Positions 1 to 9,298 of a DNA stretch of 64,000 nt are shown one piece after another (the first letter of the stretch is position 1; each line of letters starts with the position of its first letter). The notes beneath the pieces were generated by a model. The model was not told where the DNA came from. It was given only the letters and a program-made list of their open reading frames with translations, and did not search any database. The stretch is from Pseudomonas helleri (lineage in GTDB: Bacteria; Pseudomonadota; Gammaproteobacteria; Pseudomonadales; Pseudomonadaceae): NCBI RefSeq assembly GCF_009600315.1, contig NZ_WIWC01000027.1, forward strand, positions 1 through 64,000, in the 5' to 3' direction. The translations under genes were made by a program, and so were the position numbers.

Positions 1-74
1 GTGGGTGATGACGGGATCGAACCGCCGACCCTCTGCTTGTAAGGCAGATGCTCTCCCAGCTGAGCTAATCACCC
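1..74 (-). tRNA. tRNA-Val (anticodon UAC), 3' end cut by the window edge
   Basis: Read on the minus strand, a full cloverleaf can be folded. The 7-bp acceptor stem pairs GGGTGAT with ATCACCC. The D arm is GCTCAGCTGGGAGAGC. The anticodon stem TCTGC/GCAGA encloses loop CTTACAA, which gives anticodon TAC (valine, GUA-type codons). The T arm carries GGTTCGATCC. The discriminator A and the first C of an encoded CCA are the last two bases visible. More tRNA genes may lie beyond the edge. Confidence 0.95.
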
Positions 75-95
75 TTTGCTTCGTTGAGGCCGCGA

Positions 96-124
96 AATTT
101 ACGCAGGTATTGAACCTAAGTCAA
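96..124 (-). promoter_or_regulatory. Sigma-70 promoter of tRNA-Val
   Basis: On the minus strand a TTGACT -35 hexamer is followed after 17 bases by TAAATT. Transcription would start a few bases before the tRNA 5' end. Spacing and hexamers are close to the sigma-70 consensus. Confidence 0.7.
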
Positions 125-187
125 GGACAAGATTGAGTTTTTTTCAAAAAAGGCAAAAAAACATCTGCCCTCAACGCCGGAACTCTC

Positions 188-958
188 TTACTCCCCGTAC
201 ACCATTTTCTTGCTCATACCGCCGTCAACCACAAACTCCTGCCCCGTGACAAAACCCGCGTTACGCGAGAGCAGCCACGCAACCATCGCTGCAACGTCTT
301 CCACCGTTCCTACCCGACCTGCCGGGTGTTGAACATGATCGGCGTCGGTCAGTGGCTCTGTACGCCTCACCGAGGGGTCTCGCGCATCAATCCAGCCCGG
401 GCTGACCGCATTTACCCTGATCTCCGGCCCAAGGCTGATGGCCAGCGCGTGAGTCAAGGCCAGCAAACCGCCCTTGCTCGCCACATACGCCTCAGTATCA
501 GGCTCAGATTGGCGGGCGCGGGTGGAGGCCAGGTTGACGATCGATCCGCAATGCGCGCGCAAATAAGGCGCGCAGTGCTTGGCCAACAACATAGGGCCGG
601 TCAAATTCACCGCCAGCACCCGATTCCAGTGATCGAGATCGAGGCTTTCGAGCGTCATATTGTGTGGATCGGCAATTGCGGCATTGCTCACCAACGCATC
701 AAGACGCCCAAACTGACCCAGTACTTGCGCCACACACTGAATAACATCGGCTTCGACCGATACATCCATGGCCACAAACCAGGCATTTTCACCCAGCGCC
801 TTGGCCACTTTCGAACCGCGGGCGCGGTCAATATCGGTCAGCACTACTTGCCAGCCTTCGCTGATCAGCCAGGCTGCGATACCCAGACCGATCCCGCGCG
901 CGGCACCGGTCACCAGCGCAACCCGCCCATTACCGGCAACCGGCGCTTCTAGAGTCAT
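188..958 (-). CDS. SDR family NAD(P)-dependent oxidoreductase
   Basis: A classical short-chain dehydrogenase of about 256 residues. The Rossmann glycine motif TGAARGIG sits near residue 17 and the catalytic YVASK near residue 158, preceded by the NLAS serine strand. The usual NNAG is altered to SNAA. The C-terminal VDGG loop is present. It follows metZ directly. The ATG is three codons inside a GTG whose bases overlap the metZ stop as GTGA, so either start is possible and neither has a good ribosome site. Translational coupling to metZ is likely. The substrate cannot be told from sequence. Confidence 0.85.
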   Translation of the reverse strand: MTLEAPVAGNGRVALVTGAARGIGLGIAAWLISEGWQVVLTDIDRARGSKVAKALGENAWFVAMDVSVEADVIQCVAQVLGQFGRLDALVSNAAIADPHNMTLESLDLDHWNRVLAVNLTGPMLLAKHCAPYLRAHCGSIVNLASTRARQSEPDTEAYVASKGGLLALTHALAISLGPEIRVNAVSPGWIDARDPSVRRTEPLTDADHVQHPAGRVGTVEDVAAMVAWLLSRNAGFVTGQEFVVDGGMSKKMVYGE

Positions 959-963
959 TTCGA

Positions 964-2175
964 TCACAGTGCTGCCAGACCCCGCGCCAGATCGGCTTGC
1001 AAGTCGCCGACATCTTCCAGGCCTACGGCAATACGGATCAGGCTGTCGCGAATGCCAGCGGCTTCACGCTCTTGAGGCGCAAGACGACCATGAGACGTTG
1101 TCGCCGGATGAGTGATGGTGGTTTTGCTGTCACCCAAATTGGCCGTGATGGAAATCAGTCGGGTAGCGTCGATAAAGCGCCAGGCGCCCTCTTTACCGCC
1201 TTTGACTTCAAAACTGACAACCGCGCCAAAGCCCCGCTGCTGACGCTGGGCCAACTCATATTGCGGATGGCTTTCAAGACCGGCGTAATGAACCTTCTCG
1301 ACCCCGTCCTGCTGCTCCAGCCACTGCGCCAGCGCCAGAGCACTGGCACAATGAGCGCGCATGCGCAGGTTCAGGGTTTCCAGACCTTTAAGGAAGATCC
1401 AGGCATTGAACGGACTGAGGGTCGGCCCGGCAGTGCGCAGAAAACCAACCACTTCCTTCATTTGCGCGCTGCGACCGGCAACCACCCCGCCCATGCAACG
1501 TCCCTGACCGTCGATAAACTTGGTCGCCGAATGCACCACGATGTCTGCACCCAGTTTCAGCGGTTGCTGCAAAGCCGGTGTGCAAAAGCAGTTGTCGACC
1601 ACAAGCAGCGCGCCCTTGGCGTGTGCGATTTCCGCCAGTGCGGCAATGTCGACCAGCTCGGCCAACGGGTTGGACGGCGACTCAACAAACAGCAAGCGAG
1701 TGTTGGGCTTGATGGCGGCATCCCAGCCCGACAACTCGGCCAGCGGCACGTAATCGACCTCTACGCCAAACCGTTTGAAGTACTTCTCGAACAGGCTGAT
1801 GGTTGAGCCAAATACGCTGCGCGACACCAGAATATGGTCGCCCGCGCTGCACAGGCTCATGACCACCGACAAAATGGCCGCCATGCCCGTGGCCGTCGCG
1901 ACGGCCTGCTCTGCCCCTTCGAGCGCTGCTATGCGCTCTTCAAAGGCACGCACAGTAGGGTTGGTGTACCGCGAATAGACGTTGCCTGCCACTTCCCCCG
2001 AAAACCGTGCAGCGGCATCGGCTGCCGTACGGAACACGTAGCTGGACGTCAGAAACATTGCATCACCGTGCTCGCCTTCTGGCGTACGGTGCTGGCCAGC
2101 ACGCACAGCCAAGGTGTCGAACGCTACGCCCTCAAGGTCGCTATCCAGCCGACCGGCATCCCAATCCTGACTCAT
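964..2175 (-). CDS. metZ: O-succinylhomoserine sulfhydrylase
   Basis: A PLP enzyme of the Cys/Met metabolism family (403 residues) that makes homocysteine from O-succinylhomoserine and sulfide in the direct-sulfhydrylation methionine route used by pseudomonads. The PLP lysine lies in [11 protein letters not shown] near residue 219, the cofactor-binding aspartate in VVDNCF near 194, and the YSRYTNPT motif near 67. The ATG chosen has GGAG eight bases upstream; an in-frame GTG three codons earlier is too close to that site. It lies downstream of purF, with a stem-loop between them, and is followed at once by an SDR, the same neighbours as in P. aeruginosa. Confidence 0.95.
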   Translation of the reverse strand: MSQDWDAGRLDSDLEGVAFDTLAVRAGQHRTPEGEHGDAMFLTSSYVFRTAADAAARFSGEVAGNVYSRYTNPTVRAFEERIAALEGAEQAVATATGMAAILSVVMSLCSAGDHILVSRSVFGSTISLFEKYFKRFGVEVDYVPLAELSGWDAAIKPNTRLLFVESPSNPLAELVDIAALAEIAHAKGALLVVDNCFCTPALQQPLKLGADIVVHSATKFIDGQGRCMGGVVAGRSAQMKEVVGFLRTAGPTLSPFNAWIFLKGLETLNLRMRAHCASALALAQWLEQQDGVEKVHYAGLESHPQYELAQRQQRGFGAVVSFEVKGGKEGAWRFIDATRLISITANLGDSKTTITHPATTSHGRLAPQEREAAGIRDSLIRIAVGLEDVGDLQADLARGLAAL

Positions 2176-2219
2176 GCTGCCCACTCCTTGCTTGTATTGA
2201 TTACTTTGTCTGCAAATGC

Positions 2220-2243
2220 AAACCGGCCCATCAGGGCCGGTTT
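2220..2243 (-). terminator. Stem-loop between purF and metZ
   Basis: A perfect 10-bp stem (AAACCGGCCC/GGGCCGGTTT) with a 4-base loop directly after the purF stop. The tail is only moderately T-rich, so termination may be partial and allow read-through into metZ. Confidence 0.6.
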
Positions 2244-2252
2244 GGTAAACAC

Positions 2253-3758
2253 TTAGTTGTTGTACAAGCCAATCGTCGCACCAACACCCTGAGCAACCAC
2301 CTTGGACGCATCGTTGCGCGCACGCTCGATTCTATCCAGGTAGTTTTCATCAACATCACCTGTCACGTACTTGCCGTCAAAGACCGCGCAATCGAACTTG
2401 TCGATTTTGATCTTGCCGCCACCCACCGCATCAATCAGATCAGGCAGATCCTGATAGATCAGCCAATCAGCACCGATCAACTCGGCCACTTCCTGCGTCG
2501 TGCGGTTGTGGGCAATCAGTTCGTGAGCGCTTGGCATGTCGATGCCGTATACGTTCGGGTAACGTACTGCGGGGGCCGCCGAGCAGAAGTAGACATTCTT
2601 GGCACCCGCTTCGCGGGCCATCTGAATGATCTGCTTGCAGGTGGTGCCACGCACGATCGAATCATCGACCAGCATCACGTTCTTGCCACGGAATTCAAGC
2701 TCAATGGCATTGAGCTTCTGGCGCACAGATTTTTTACGCGCCGCCTGGCCCGGCATGATGAACGTACGGCCGATGTAACGGTTTTTGACGAAGCCTTCGC
2801 GGAACTTGACGCCCAAGTGGTTGGCCAGCTCCAGTGCGGCACAACGGCTGGTGTCCGGGATCGGGATAACCACATCGATATCGTGGTCCGGACGCTCGCG
2901 CAAGATCTTGTCAGCCAGCTTTTCACCCATGCGCAAACGCGCTTTGTAGACCGACACACCGTCGATGATCGAATCCGGGCGAGCCAGATATACGTGCTCA
3001 AAGATGCATGGCGTCAACTGCGGGTTAACCGCGCACTGACGAGTGTGCATCTGGCCGTCTTCGGTGATGTAGACCGCTTCGCCCGGCGCGAGATCGCGGA
3101 TCAGGGTAAAGCCCAGCACGTCGAGAGAAACGCTTTCAGAAGCGATCATGTACTCGACGCCTTCATCGGTATGGCGCTGACCGAAGACAATCGGGCGAAT
3201 ACCGTTAGGGTCACGGAAGCCAACGATGCCATAGCCGGTGATCATCGCCACCACGGCGTATCCACCACGGCAACGGTTGTGAACATCGGTCACCGCGGCA
3301 AACACGTCTTCTTCAGTCGGCTGCAACTTGCCGCGCTGAGCCAGCTCATGGGCGAAAACGTTAAGCAGAACTTCCGAATCGGAGTTGGTGTTGACGTGGC
3401 GCAAGTCAGATTCGTAAATCTCTTTGGCCAGTTGTTCAACGTTGGTCAAATTGCCGTTATGCGCCAGTGTAATGCCATAGGGCGAGTTGACATAAAACGG
3501 CTGGGCTTCAGCTGAAGTCGAGCTGCCAGCGGTTGGATAGCGCACGTGACCAATGCCCACGTTGCCGACCAGACGCTGCATGTGACGCTGATGAAACACA
3601 TCACGCACCAGCCCGTTGTCCTTGCGCAGAAATAACCGGCCGTTATGACTGGTCACAATACCGGCAGCATCCTGGCCGCGATGCTGAAGGACGGTTAGCG
3701 CGTCATACAGCGCCTGATTGACGTTCGACTTACCGACGATACCGACGATGCCACACAT
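2253..3758 (-). CDS. purF: Amidophosphoribosyltransferase
   Basis: The first committed step of purine synthesis: it transfers the glutamine amide nitrogen to PRPP. The start chosen gives MCGIVG, so Cys becomes the N-terminal nucleophile of the class II glutamine amidotransferase domain after Met removal. A longer frame starting MRR would bury it. The PRPP-binding motif [13 protein letters not shown] lies near residue 360. At 501 residues it matches the family (E. coli about 505). It follows cvpA, the same pairing as the enterobacterial cvpA-purF operon. Confidence 0.97.
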   Translation of the reverse strand: MCGIVGIVGKSNVNQALYDALTVLQHRGQDAAGIVTSHNGRLFLRKDNGLVRDVFHQRHMQRLVGNVGIGHVRYPTAGSSTSAEAQPFYVNSPYGITLAHNGNLTNVEQLAKEIYESDLRHVNTNSDSEVLLNVFAHELAQRGKLQPTEEDVFAAVTDVHNRCRGGYAVVAMITGYGIVGFRDPNGIRPIVFGQRHTDEGVEYMIASESVSLDVLGFTLIRDLAPGEAVYITEDGQMHTRQCAVNPQLTPCIFEHVYLARPDSIIDGVSVYKARLRMGEKLADKILRERPDHDIDVVIPIPDTSRCAALELANHLGVKFREGFVKNRYIGRTFIMPGQAARKKSVRQKLNAIELEFRGKNVMLVDDSIVRGTTCKQIIQMAREAGAKNVYFCSAAPAVRYPNVYGIDMPSAHELIAHNRTTQEVAELIGADWLIYQDLPDLIDAVGGGKIKIDKFDCAVFDGKYVTGDVDENYLDRIERARNDASKVVAQGVGATIGLYNN

Positions 3759-3799
3759 GCGACGCAACCCCTACTTTATGGATCTGTACTGAACACCGC

Positions 3800-4357
3800 T
3801 CACTTGGGCTGGGTAGCCGGCAAGAGGTGCTCCTTGAACGGAATATCAGCAGGAACGCTGATTCCGCTGGCGAGCCACTGACTGCTCCACCCCAAAATGA
3901 GGTTTTTGGACCAGTCGGCAACCAATAGAAATTGTGGCACGAGCCTGGACTCCTGCCACCACGAGTCTTGCTGTACCGGCCCCAGGCTAAGCAGCCCGAC
4001 CGCCACAACCACCAGCAATGCACCGCGTGCAGCGCCAAAGGCCATGCCGAGAAAACGATCGGTCCCGGAAAGTCCGGTGACGCGAATCAGTTCGCCGATA
4101 AGAAAATTGATCATGGCGCCAACCAGCAAGGTGGCGACAAACATGATGGCGCACCCGGCAATGACGCGGGCGGAAGGTGTTTCGATGTAGGCGACCAGAT
4201 ATTGGGACAGTGAACCACCAAACATCCAGGCAACGACCCCGGCGATGATCCAGGTGCACAGCGACAATGCTTCTTTAACGAAGCCGCGCTTCAAGCTGAT
4301 CAATGCGGAGATGGCGACGATTGCAACGATCGCCCAGTCAACCCAGGTAAATGGCAC
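3800..4357 (-). CDS. cvpA: CvpA family membrane protein
   Basis: A small inner-membrane protein (185 residues) with about four hydrophobic helices (roughly residues 5-22, 30-48, 65-90 and 105-125). It has the family signatures WVDWAIV and SLKRGF at the N terminus and GTDRFLGMAFGAARG in the middle. CvpA was named from colicin V production in E. coli and has since been tied to envelope stress tolerance; its molecular function is unclear. It sits 41 bp upstream of purF in the conserved operon. A GC stem (4380-4406) lies in its short leader. Confidence 0.9.
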   Translation of the reverse strand: MPFTWVDWAIVAIVAISALISLKRGFVKEALSLCTWIIAGVVAWMFGGSLSQYLVAYIETPSARVIAGCAIMFVATLLVGAMINFLIGELIRVTGLSGTDRFLGMAFGAARGALLVVVAVGLLSLGPVQQDSWWQESRLVPQFLLVADWSKNLILGWSSQWLASGISVPADIPFKEHLLPATQPK

Positions 4358-4463
4358 GGTTCAGCCTACGGTCAGATAAGGCGGCGCATTTTAGCAGAGC
4401 GCCGCCACTCAGGTAAGCCGATTTATCACCGCACTCACAATCAGATTGAACCTTTGGCAGCGC

Positions 4464-5084
4464 TTAACCGCGCTCAGGCTGGAAGCGCACCACAAAACCC
4501 TTGAGATTCTGCTGTTTGCCGAGCAAGTCACGCAGACGATCAGCCTCCGCACGCTCAAGCAAAGGGCCGACAAAAACCCGATTCATACCGCCTGATGAAC
4601 GCACGTAAGCGTTATAACCTTGATTACGAAGGGTTTTTTGAAGGTTATCAGCGCTTGCACGATTAGACAGGCTCACCAATTGAACCGACCAACTAACGGG
4701 TAAGCCATTGGCGTCTACACGCTTTTGCGTGGTATCGAGCTTCGCAGGGGCTTGCGCTACGGTCTGAGCTGGAGTGACCGCCGGAGTTTTGACCGCTGCA
4801 ACAGGTTTGCTCACCACAGCGGCAGGCGCCGGAGCAGCAGGCACAGGAGCCACTTCTTCGGGTGGCGCCGGCTCTTCAGGAATAGGCTGCGGCTCAGGCA
4901 CCGGAACAGGCTCCACCTGCACTTGAGGCATCACCGGAACTTGAGGTGCCGTGGGTACATCCACCTGAATTTGCCGTTGCTCATCTTCACGGTTGAACAG
5001 CATCGGTAAAAAAATCACAGCCAACGCCACCAACACCAGGGCACCGACCATCCGTTGCTTGTATACCTTATCCAGCAAAGCCAT
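4464..5084 (-). CDS. SPOR domain protein (DedD-like)
   Basis: A bitopic membrane protein of 206 residues. It has a short basic N terminus ([11 protein letters not shown]), one transmembrane helix (about residues 12-30), a Pro/Glu/Val-rich and Ala-rich periplasmic linker, and a C-terminal SPOR domain (about 130-205) with WSVQLVSLSNRASA and VFVGPLLERAEADRLR. SPOR domains bind denuded peptidoglycan at the division septum, and E. coli DedD sits at the same operon position. The start has the ribosome site GGAGGAG and overlaps the folC end by 17 bp, implying coupled translation. The DedD assignment rests on domain and context. Confidence 0.88.
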   Translation of the reverse strand: MALLDKVYKQRMVGALVLVALAVIFLPMLFNREDEQRQIQVDVPTAPQVPVMPQVQVEPVPVPEPQPIPEEPAPPEEVAPVPAAPAPAAVVSKPVAAVKTPAVTPAQTVAQAPAKLDTTQKRVDANGLPVSWSVQLVSLSNRASADNLQKTLRNQGYNAYVRSSGGMNRVFVGPLLERAEADRLRDLLGKQQNLKGFVVRFQPERG

Positions 5085-6375
5085 TTGCCGACTCCTCCGT
5101 GGCGCGCCGCCCCAGCCATTCAAGCGCTTGTGCGACGCAATAAAATGAACCAAACAACACAATTTCGTCTTCCGGGGCTGCACGCTCACACTGCGCTTCA
5201 AGGGCAGCATCAACACTGCCAAACGCCGACACCGAAGCCCCAAGGCGTTTCAACGCAGCCTCAAGCTCCTCTGCCGGGCGTGTGCGCCCAGTGTTCAACG
5301 GTGCCACGGCCCAATGAGTGAAAACAGGGGCAAGGGTTGACACTACGCCATCCAGATCCTTGTCCGCCAGCAGGCCAAACACCGCAAGACGTTTACCGGC
5401 CACCGGACGTTGCTGCAAGCGCTGAAGCAAATAGTGAGCTGCATGGGGGTTATGGCCCACATCAAGCAGCACATTGAGCGTCTTGCCCTGCCAGTCAAAA
5501 CGCCGGCGATCCAGACGTCCAGTAACATGCGTGCTCAGCAAGGTTTCAACGATCTGCTCAGGCTGCCAAGGCAAGTCCATCAAGGCATAAGCCTGCAAGG
5601 CCAGCGCCGCGTTTTCCATGGGCAAATCCAGCAACGGCAAGTCTCGCAATTCAAGCGTGCTAGCCGTTGCACTTTCCCCTTTCCAATGCCAAACCGATCC
5701 GGCCACCGTCAGATCAAAGTTGCGCCCCCGCAAAAACAGCGGGCAGCCCAACTCAGCCGCTTTGTCGAGCAAGGGTTGCGGGGGATTCAGGTCACCACAA
5801 AGCGCGGGCTTGCCAGCACGAAAGATACCGGCCTTTTCATACGCCACTGACTCACGGGTGTTGCCCAGGTACTCGACGTGATCAACACCGATGCTGGTAA
5901 TCAACGCCATATCGGCATCGACCAGATTGACCGCATCCAGTCGCCCGCCCAGGCCGACTTCCAACACCACGGCGTCCAACTGTGCACGTTCGAATAGCCA
6001 GAAGGCCGCCAGCGTGCCCATCTCAAAATACGTCAGTGAGGTCTCGCTACGACCGACGTCCAGCGCCGCAAACGCCTCGCAGAGCAACTCATCCGAAACT
6101 TCGGCACCGTCGATTTGCACACGCTCGTTGTAGCGCAGCAAATGCGGCGAGCTATAAACGCCCACTTTGAGGCCTTGCGCCCGCAGCAATGATGCAACAA
6201 ACGCACAGGTCGAGCCTTTGCCGTTCGTTCCAGTAACCGTCACCACCCGAGGCGCGGGCTTTTGCAAGCCCATGCGGATCGTTACCTCGCGCGCGCGATC
6301 CAGCCCCATGTCGATGGCCGCTGGATGCAACTGTTCAAGATAGGCGAGCCACTCGCCAAGGGTGCGCTGGGTCAT
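5068..6375 (-). CDS. folC: Bifunctional folylpolyglutamate/dihydrofolate synthase
   Basis: An ATP-dependent Mur-ligase-family enzyme (435 residues) that adds glutamate to dihydropteroate and lengthens the polyglutamate tail of folates. The P-loop [14 protein letters not shown] is near residue 45, the family motif [13 protein letters not shown] near 120, and the C-terminal domain motif [11 protein letters not shown] near 310. Its ATG overlaps the accD stop as ATGA, and the downstream SPOR gene overlaps its own end, so accD, folC and the SPOR gene form a tightly coupled unit, as in E. coli. Confidence 0.96.
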   Translation of the reverse strand: MTQRTLGEWLAYLEQLHPAAIDMGLDRAREVTIRMGLQKPAPRVVTVTGTNGKGSTCAFVASLLRAQGLKVGVYSSPHLLRYNERVQIDGAEVSDELLCEAFAALDVGRSETSLTYFEMGTLAAFWLFERAQLDAVVLEVGLGGRLDAVNLVDADMALITSIGVDHVEYLGNTRESVAYEKAGIFRAGKPALCGDLNPPQPLLDKAAELGCPLFLRGRNFDLTVAGSVWHWKGESATASTLELRDLPLLDLPMENAALALQAYALMDLPWQPEQIVETLLSTHVTGRLDRRRFDWQGKTLNVLLDVGHNPHAAHYLLQRLQQRPVAGKRLAVFGLLADKDLDGVVSTLAPVFTHWAVAPLNTGRTRPAEELEAALKRLGASVSAFGSVDAALEAQCERAAPEDEIVLFGSFYCVAQALEWLGRRATEESANGFAG

Positions 6376-7292
6376 AGGTTGGCTGGCGCTGGCGGAACAA
6401 CGATAGCTTCAACAGGCGGCGCGATGAATACCGGAGTCGGCAAGCCCATCATTTGTGCCAGCAAGTTACCCAGACGTGGACGCAGCTCCTGTCGAGCAAT
6501 GATCAAGTCGATCGCGCCGTGTTCCAGCAGGAACTCACTGCGCTGGAAGCCTTCAGGCAACTTTTCGCGCACGGTTTGCTCGATAACACGCGGCCCGGCA
6601 AAGCCGATCAGTGCTTTGGGCTCAGCCACGATCACATCGCCGAGCATCGCCAGACTGGCCGATACACCGCCGTAAACCGGATCAGTCAGTACCGAAATAA
6701 ACGGAATGCCTTCTTCACGCAGACGCGCCAGCACCGCAGAGGTCTTGGCCATTTGCATCAGAGAGATCAGGGCTTCCTGCATGCGCGCACCACCGGAGGC
6801 CGCGAAGCAAATCATCGGACAGCGGTTTTCCAGTGCATAGTTGGCGGCACGGACAAAGCGCTCGCCAACGATGGCGCCCATCGAGCCACCCATAAAGGAG
6901 AACTCAAACGCCGACACGACCACGGGCATACCCAGTAACGTACCGCTCATCGAGATCAGTGCATCTTTTTCACCGGTCTGCTTCTGCGCGCCGACCAGAC
7001 GGTCCTTGTACTTTTTGCTGTCGCGAAACTTCAGGCGATCAACAGGTTCCAGGTCTGCGCCCAACTCGTCGCGACCTTCGGCATCCAGGAAAATATTGAT
7101 GCGGGCACGCGCGCCAATGCGCATGTGGTGATTACATTTAGGGCAAACGTCCAGGGTCTTTTCCAGCTCAGGACGATAAAGCACAGCGTCACAAGACGGG
7201 CATTTGTGCCACAGGCCTTCAGGTACCGAGCTCTTTTTGACCTCGGAACGCATGATCGAAGGAATCAGCTTGTCTACCAACCAGTTGCTCAT
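6372..7292 (-). CDS. accD: Acetyl-CoA carboxylase carboxyltransferase subunit beta
   Basis: With AccA it transfers the carboxyl group from biotin to acetyl-CoA, the entry step of fatty-acid synthesis in the cytoplasm. The N-terminal zinc ribbon is visible as CPSC and CPKC (residues about 32-54). The crotonase-fold core follows with [18 protein letters not shown] and ASGGARMQE. The length of 306 residues is usual. The ATG chosen (MSNWLVDK) has GGAG about ten bases upstream; an in-frame extension of eleven codons has no such site. It lies between trpF and folC. Confidence 0.97.
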   Translation of the reverse strand: MSNWLVDKLIPSIMRSEVKKSSVPEGLWHKCPSCDAVLYRPELEKTLDVCPKCNHHMRIGARARINIFLDAEGRDELGADLEPVDRLKFRDSKKYKDRLVGAQKQTGEKDALISMSGTLLGMPVVVSAFEFSFMGGSMGAIVGERFVRAANYALENRCPMICFAASGGARMQEALISLMQMAKTSAVLARLREEGIPFISVLTDPVYGGVSASLAMLGDVIVAEPKALIGFAGPRVIEQTVREKLPEGFQRSEFLLEHGAIDLIIARQELRPRLGNLLAQMMGLPTPVFIAPPVEAIVVPPAPANL

Positions 7293-7564
7293 GCTTTTTT
7301 TCTCCAGTACCGGCGACCTGAACACTTGGGTTCAGGCCCCGTGTATGCCCTTGAGCTAATTTCAATAGATGTGCGGCGATGATGCTTGAAGGCAGCGGTC
7401 AGCACAGGGCAAACCAGCATAACCCCAAGAAACCCTCAGCCTTCCCGACAACACGCCCAAGAGCGGCTGCCATGTTAATTTTTGCCCGTCAAACCACAGG
7501 GCCCGTCTGCTTTACGCAGCGGTATTGATGGACGGTGGCAGACTGCCAACCGTCACATCACGCA

Positions 7565-8188
7565 TCAGTTTGTTGCGCGCACGTTATGCATGAAGGCACG
7601 AATTTTGTCGTGATCCTTGAAGCCTTTGCTCTTTTCCACCCCGCCACTGACATCGACGGCATAAGGACGCACCTGATCAATAGCCTGTACGACGTTGTCG
7701 ACGGTCAAGCCGCCCGCCAGGATGATGGGCCGGGATAAACCTTGCGGTATCAAAGACCAGTCAAACGCCTGACCAGTTCCCCCTGGCACGCCTTCGACAT
7801 ACGCATCGAGCAATATACCGCTGGCACTCGCATAGGCATTGCAGGCACCGGCGATGTCGTCGCCCGCCTTCACCCGCAGGGCTTTGATGTAAGGACGGTG
7901 ATAGCCCTCACATTGTTCGGGGGTTTCATCGCCGTGAAACTGCAACAGGTCCAGGGGTACGGCATCCAGTGTTTCGTTCAGCTCACAAGCACTTGCATTA
8001 ACGAACAACCCGACCGTTGTCACAAAAGGCGGCAGCGCCGCAATGATGGCCCGTGCTTGCACTGCGGTGACTGCCCGAGGGCTTTTTGCGTAGAACACAA
8101 AGCCGATGGCATCAGCACCGGCCGCAACCGCAGCCAATGCATCTTCTATGCGGGTAATACCGCAGATCTTGCTGCGAACAACGTACAT
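7565..8188 (-). CDS. trpF: Phosphoribosylanthranilate isomerase
   Basis: A TIM-barrel enzyme of 207 residues in tryptophan synthesis. It has the N-terminal SKICGITR (catalytic Cys), [31 protein letters not shown] and [10 protein letters not shown] motifs, and VDVSGGVE with the catalytic Asp and phosphate-binding glycines. The start [10 protein letters not shown] is chosen over an upstream extension because homologues begin just before the KICG strand. As in P. aeruginosa, it is separated from the other trp genes and lies between truA and accD. A gap of 272 bp to accD holds no gene that I can see. Confidence 0.95.
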   Translation of the reverse strand: MYVVRSKICGITRIEDALAAVAAGADAIGFVFYAKSPRAVTAVQARAIIAALPPFVTTVGLFVNASACELNETLDAVPLDLLQFHGDETPEQCEGYHRPYIKALRVKAGDDIAGACNAYASASGILLDAYVEGVPGGTGQAFDWSLIPQGLSRPIILAGGLTVDNVVQAIDQVRPYAVDVSGGVEKSKGFKDHDKIRAFMHNVRATN

Positions 8189-8251
8189 CTCGATAACACC
8201 CCAACAGTTGAGCGCGAAAGTCCCGGATGGTAACAAATGCTTATCCGGGCG

Positions 8252-9076
8252 TCAGCCGTCGAGTTCGGTAAAACCCGTCAAGAAATGTGGGCCAATGTAA
8301 CGCTCTGGTAACGGGAACTCCTCCCGGTACTCAACCTGGACCAAATACAGACCATAGGGGTGCGCCGTTACGCCGCCAGAACGACGGGCGCGGCTTTCAA
8401 GGACTTCTTTTATCCACTCAACCGGCCGCTCGCCTGAGCCAATGGTCATCAAAACCCCTGCAATATTGCGCACCATGTGATGCAAGAAGGCACTGGCGCG
8501 AATATCCAGCACAATCATCCGCCCATGACGGGTGACTCGCAGGTGATGCATTTCCTTGATCGGCGATTTTGCCTGGCATTGGCCGGCACGGAAGGCACTA
8601 AAGTCATGTATACCCAGCAAATGCTGGGCGGCCTCAGCCATACGATCAACATCCAGAGGGCGGTGATTCCAGGTCACTTCCTGATTCAAATGCGCCGGGC
8701 GGATCTGATCGTTGTAAATCACATACCTATAACGGCGGGCGATGGCCTTGAAGCGCGCATGAAAATCCGCCGGCATGACTTTGGCCCACGTCACACTGAT
8801 GTCATGGGGCAAGTTGATATTGGCGCCCATGACCCACGCCTTGAGCGAGCGCTCGGCTTGAGTGTCAAAGTGCACTACTTGCCCGCAGGCGTGCACGCCA
8901 GCGTCAGTGCGACCCGCACACATCAACGACACCGGTGATGCAGCGACTTTTGACAACGCGTTCTCAAGGGTTTCCTGAACGGTCAACACACCATTGGCCT
9001 GGCGCTGCCAGCCGCTGTAGCGCGAGCCTTTATATTCCACGCCCAGCGCGATTCGGTAAAAGCCTTCGGCGGCCAT
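8252..9076 (-). CDS. truA: tRNA pseudouridine(38-40) synthase TruA
   Basis: It converts uridines 38-40 in the anticodon arm to pseudouridine. The catalytic aspartate lies in CAGRTDAGVHACGQ near residue 60. Further family motifs are RRYRYVIYN and RASAFLHHMVRNIAGVL. I start at the ATG giving MAAEGFYRIALGVEYKG (274 residues). A TTG nineteen codons upstream is also open, and neither has a convincing ribosome site, so the N terminus is uncertain. It lies just after fimV and before trpF, mirroring usg-truA-accD order in enterobacteria. Confidence 0.94.
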   Translation of the reverse strand: MAAEGFYRIALGVEYKGSRYSGWQRQANGVLTVQETLENALSKVAASPVSLMCAGRTDAGVHACGQVVHFDTQAERSLKAWVMGANINLPHDISVTWAKVMPADFHARFKAIARRYRYVIYNDQIRPAHLNQEVTWNHRPLDVDRMAEAAQHLLGIHDFSAFRAGQCQAKSPIKEMHHLRVTRHGRMIVLDIRASAFLHHMVRNIAGVLMTIGSGERPVEWIKEVLESRARRSGGVTAHPYGLYLVQVEYREEFPLPERYIGPHFLTGFTELDG

Positions 9077-9257
9077 TTCGGCTACTGGGTTATCTATATT
9101 TGCCAAGGAGTTACAGCCTGCTGATGAACGCAAAGTCGGCCATTATAAGGCGACACCGGCCAGACGCCATGAAACAAATGATGAGCGCGCGACAAATGCG
9201 TTGGCGCATGACCGGAAATATAGAGTACTGACAGAATATTGATGCCAGATACAACAA

Positions 9258-9278
9258 CGGCAGCCCTATGGGCTGCCG
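9258..9278 (-). terminator. Stem-loop after fimV
   Basis: A perfect 9-bp stem CGGCAGCCC/GGGCTGCCG with a three-base loop, 20 bp past the fimV stop. On the minus strand it is followed by TTGTTGTATC. It is probably an intrinsic or attenuating terminator before truA. Confidence 0.6.
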
Positions 9279-9298
9279 CTGGGTGACGGGTCAAGTGA

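Noticed and set aside
2007..3515. 502-codon open frame on the plus strand across purF
   Set aside because: It is the complement of purF, which has full motifs and a correct N-terminal cysteine. The long frame results from codon bias on the other strand.
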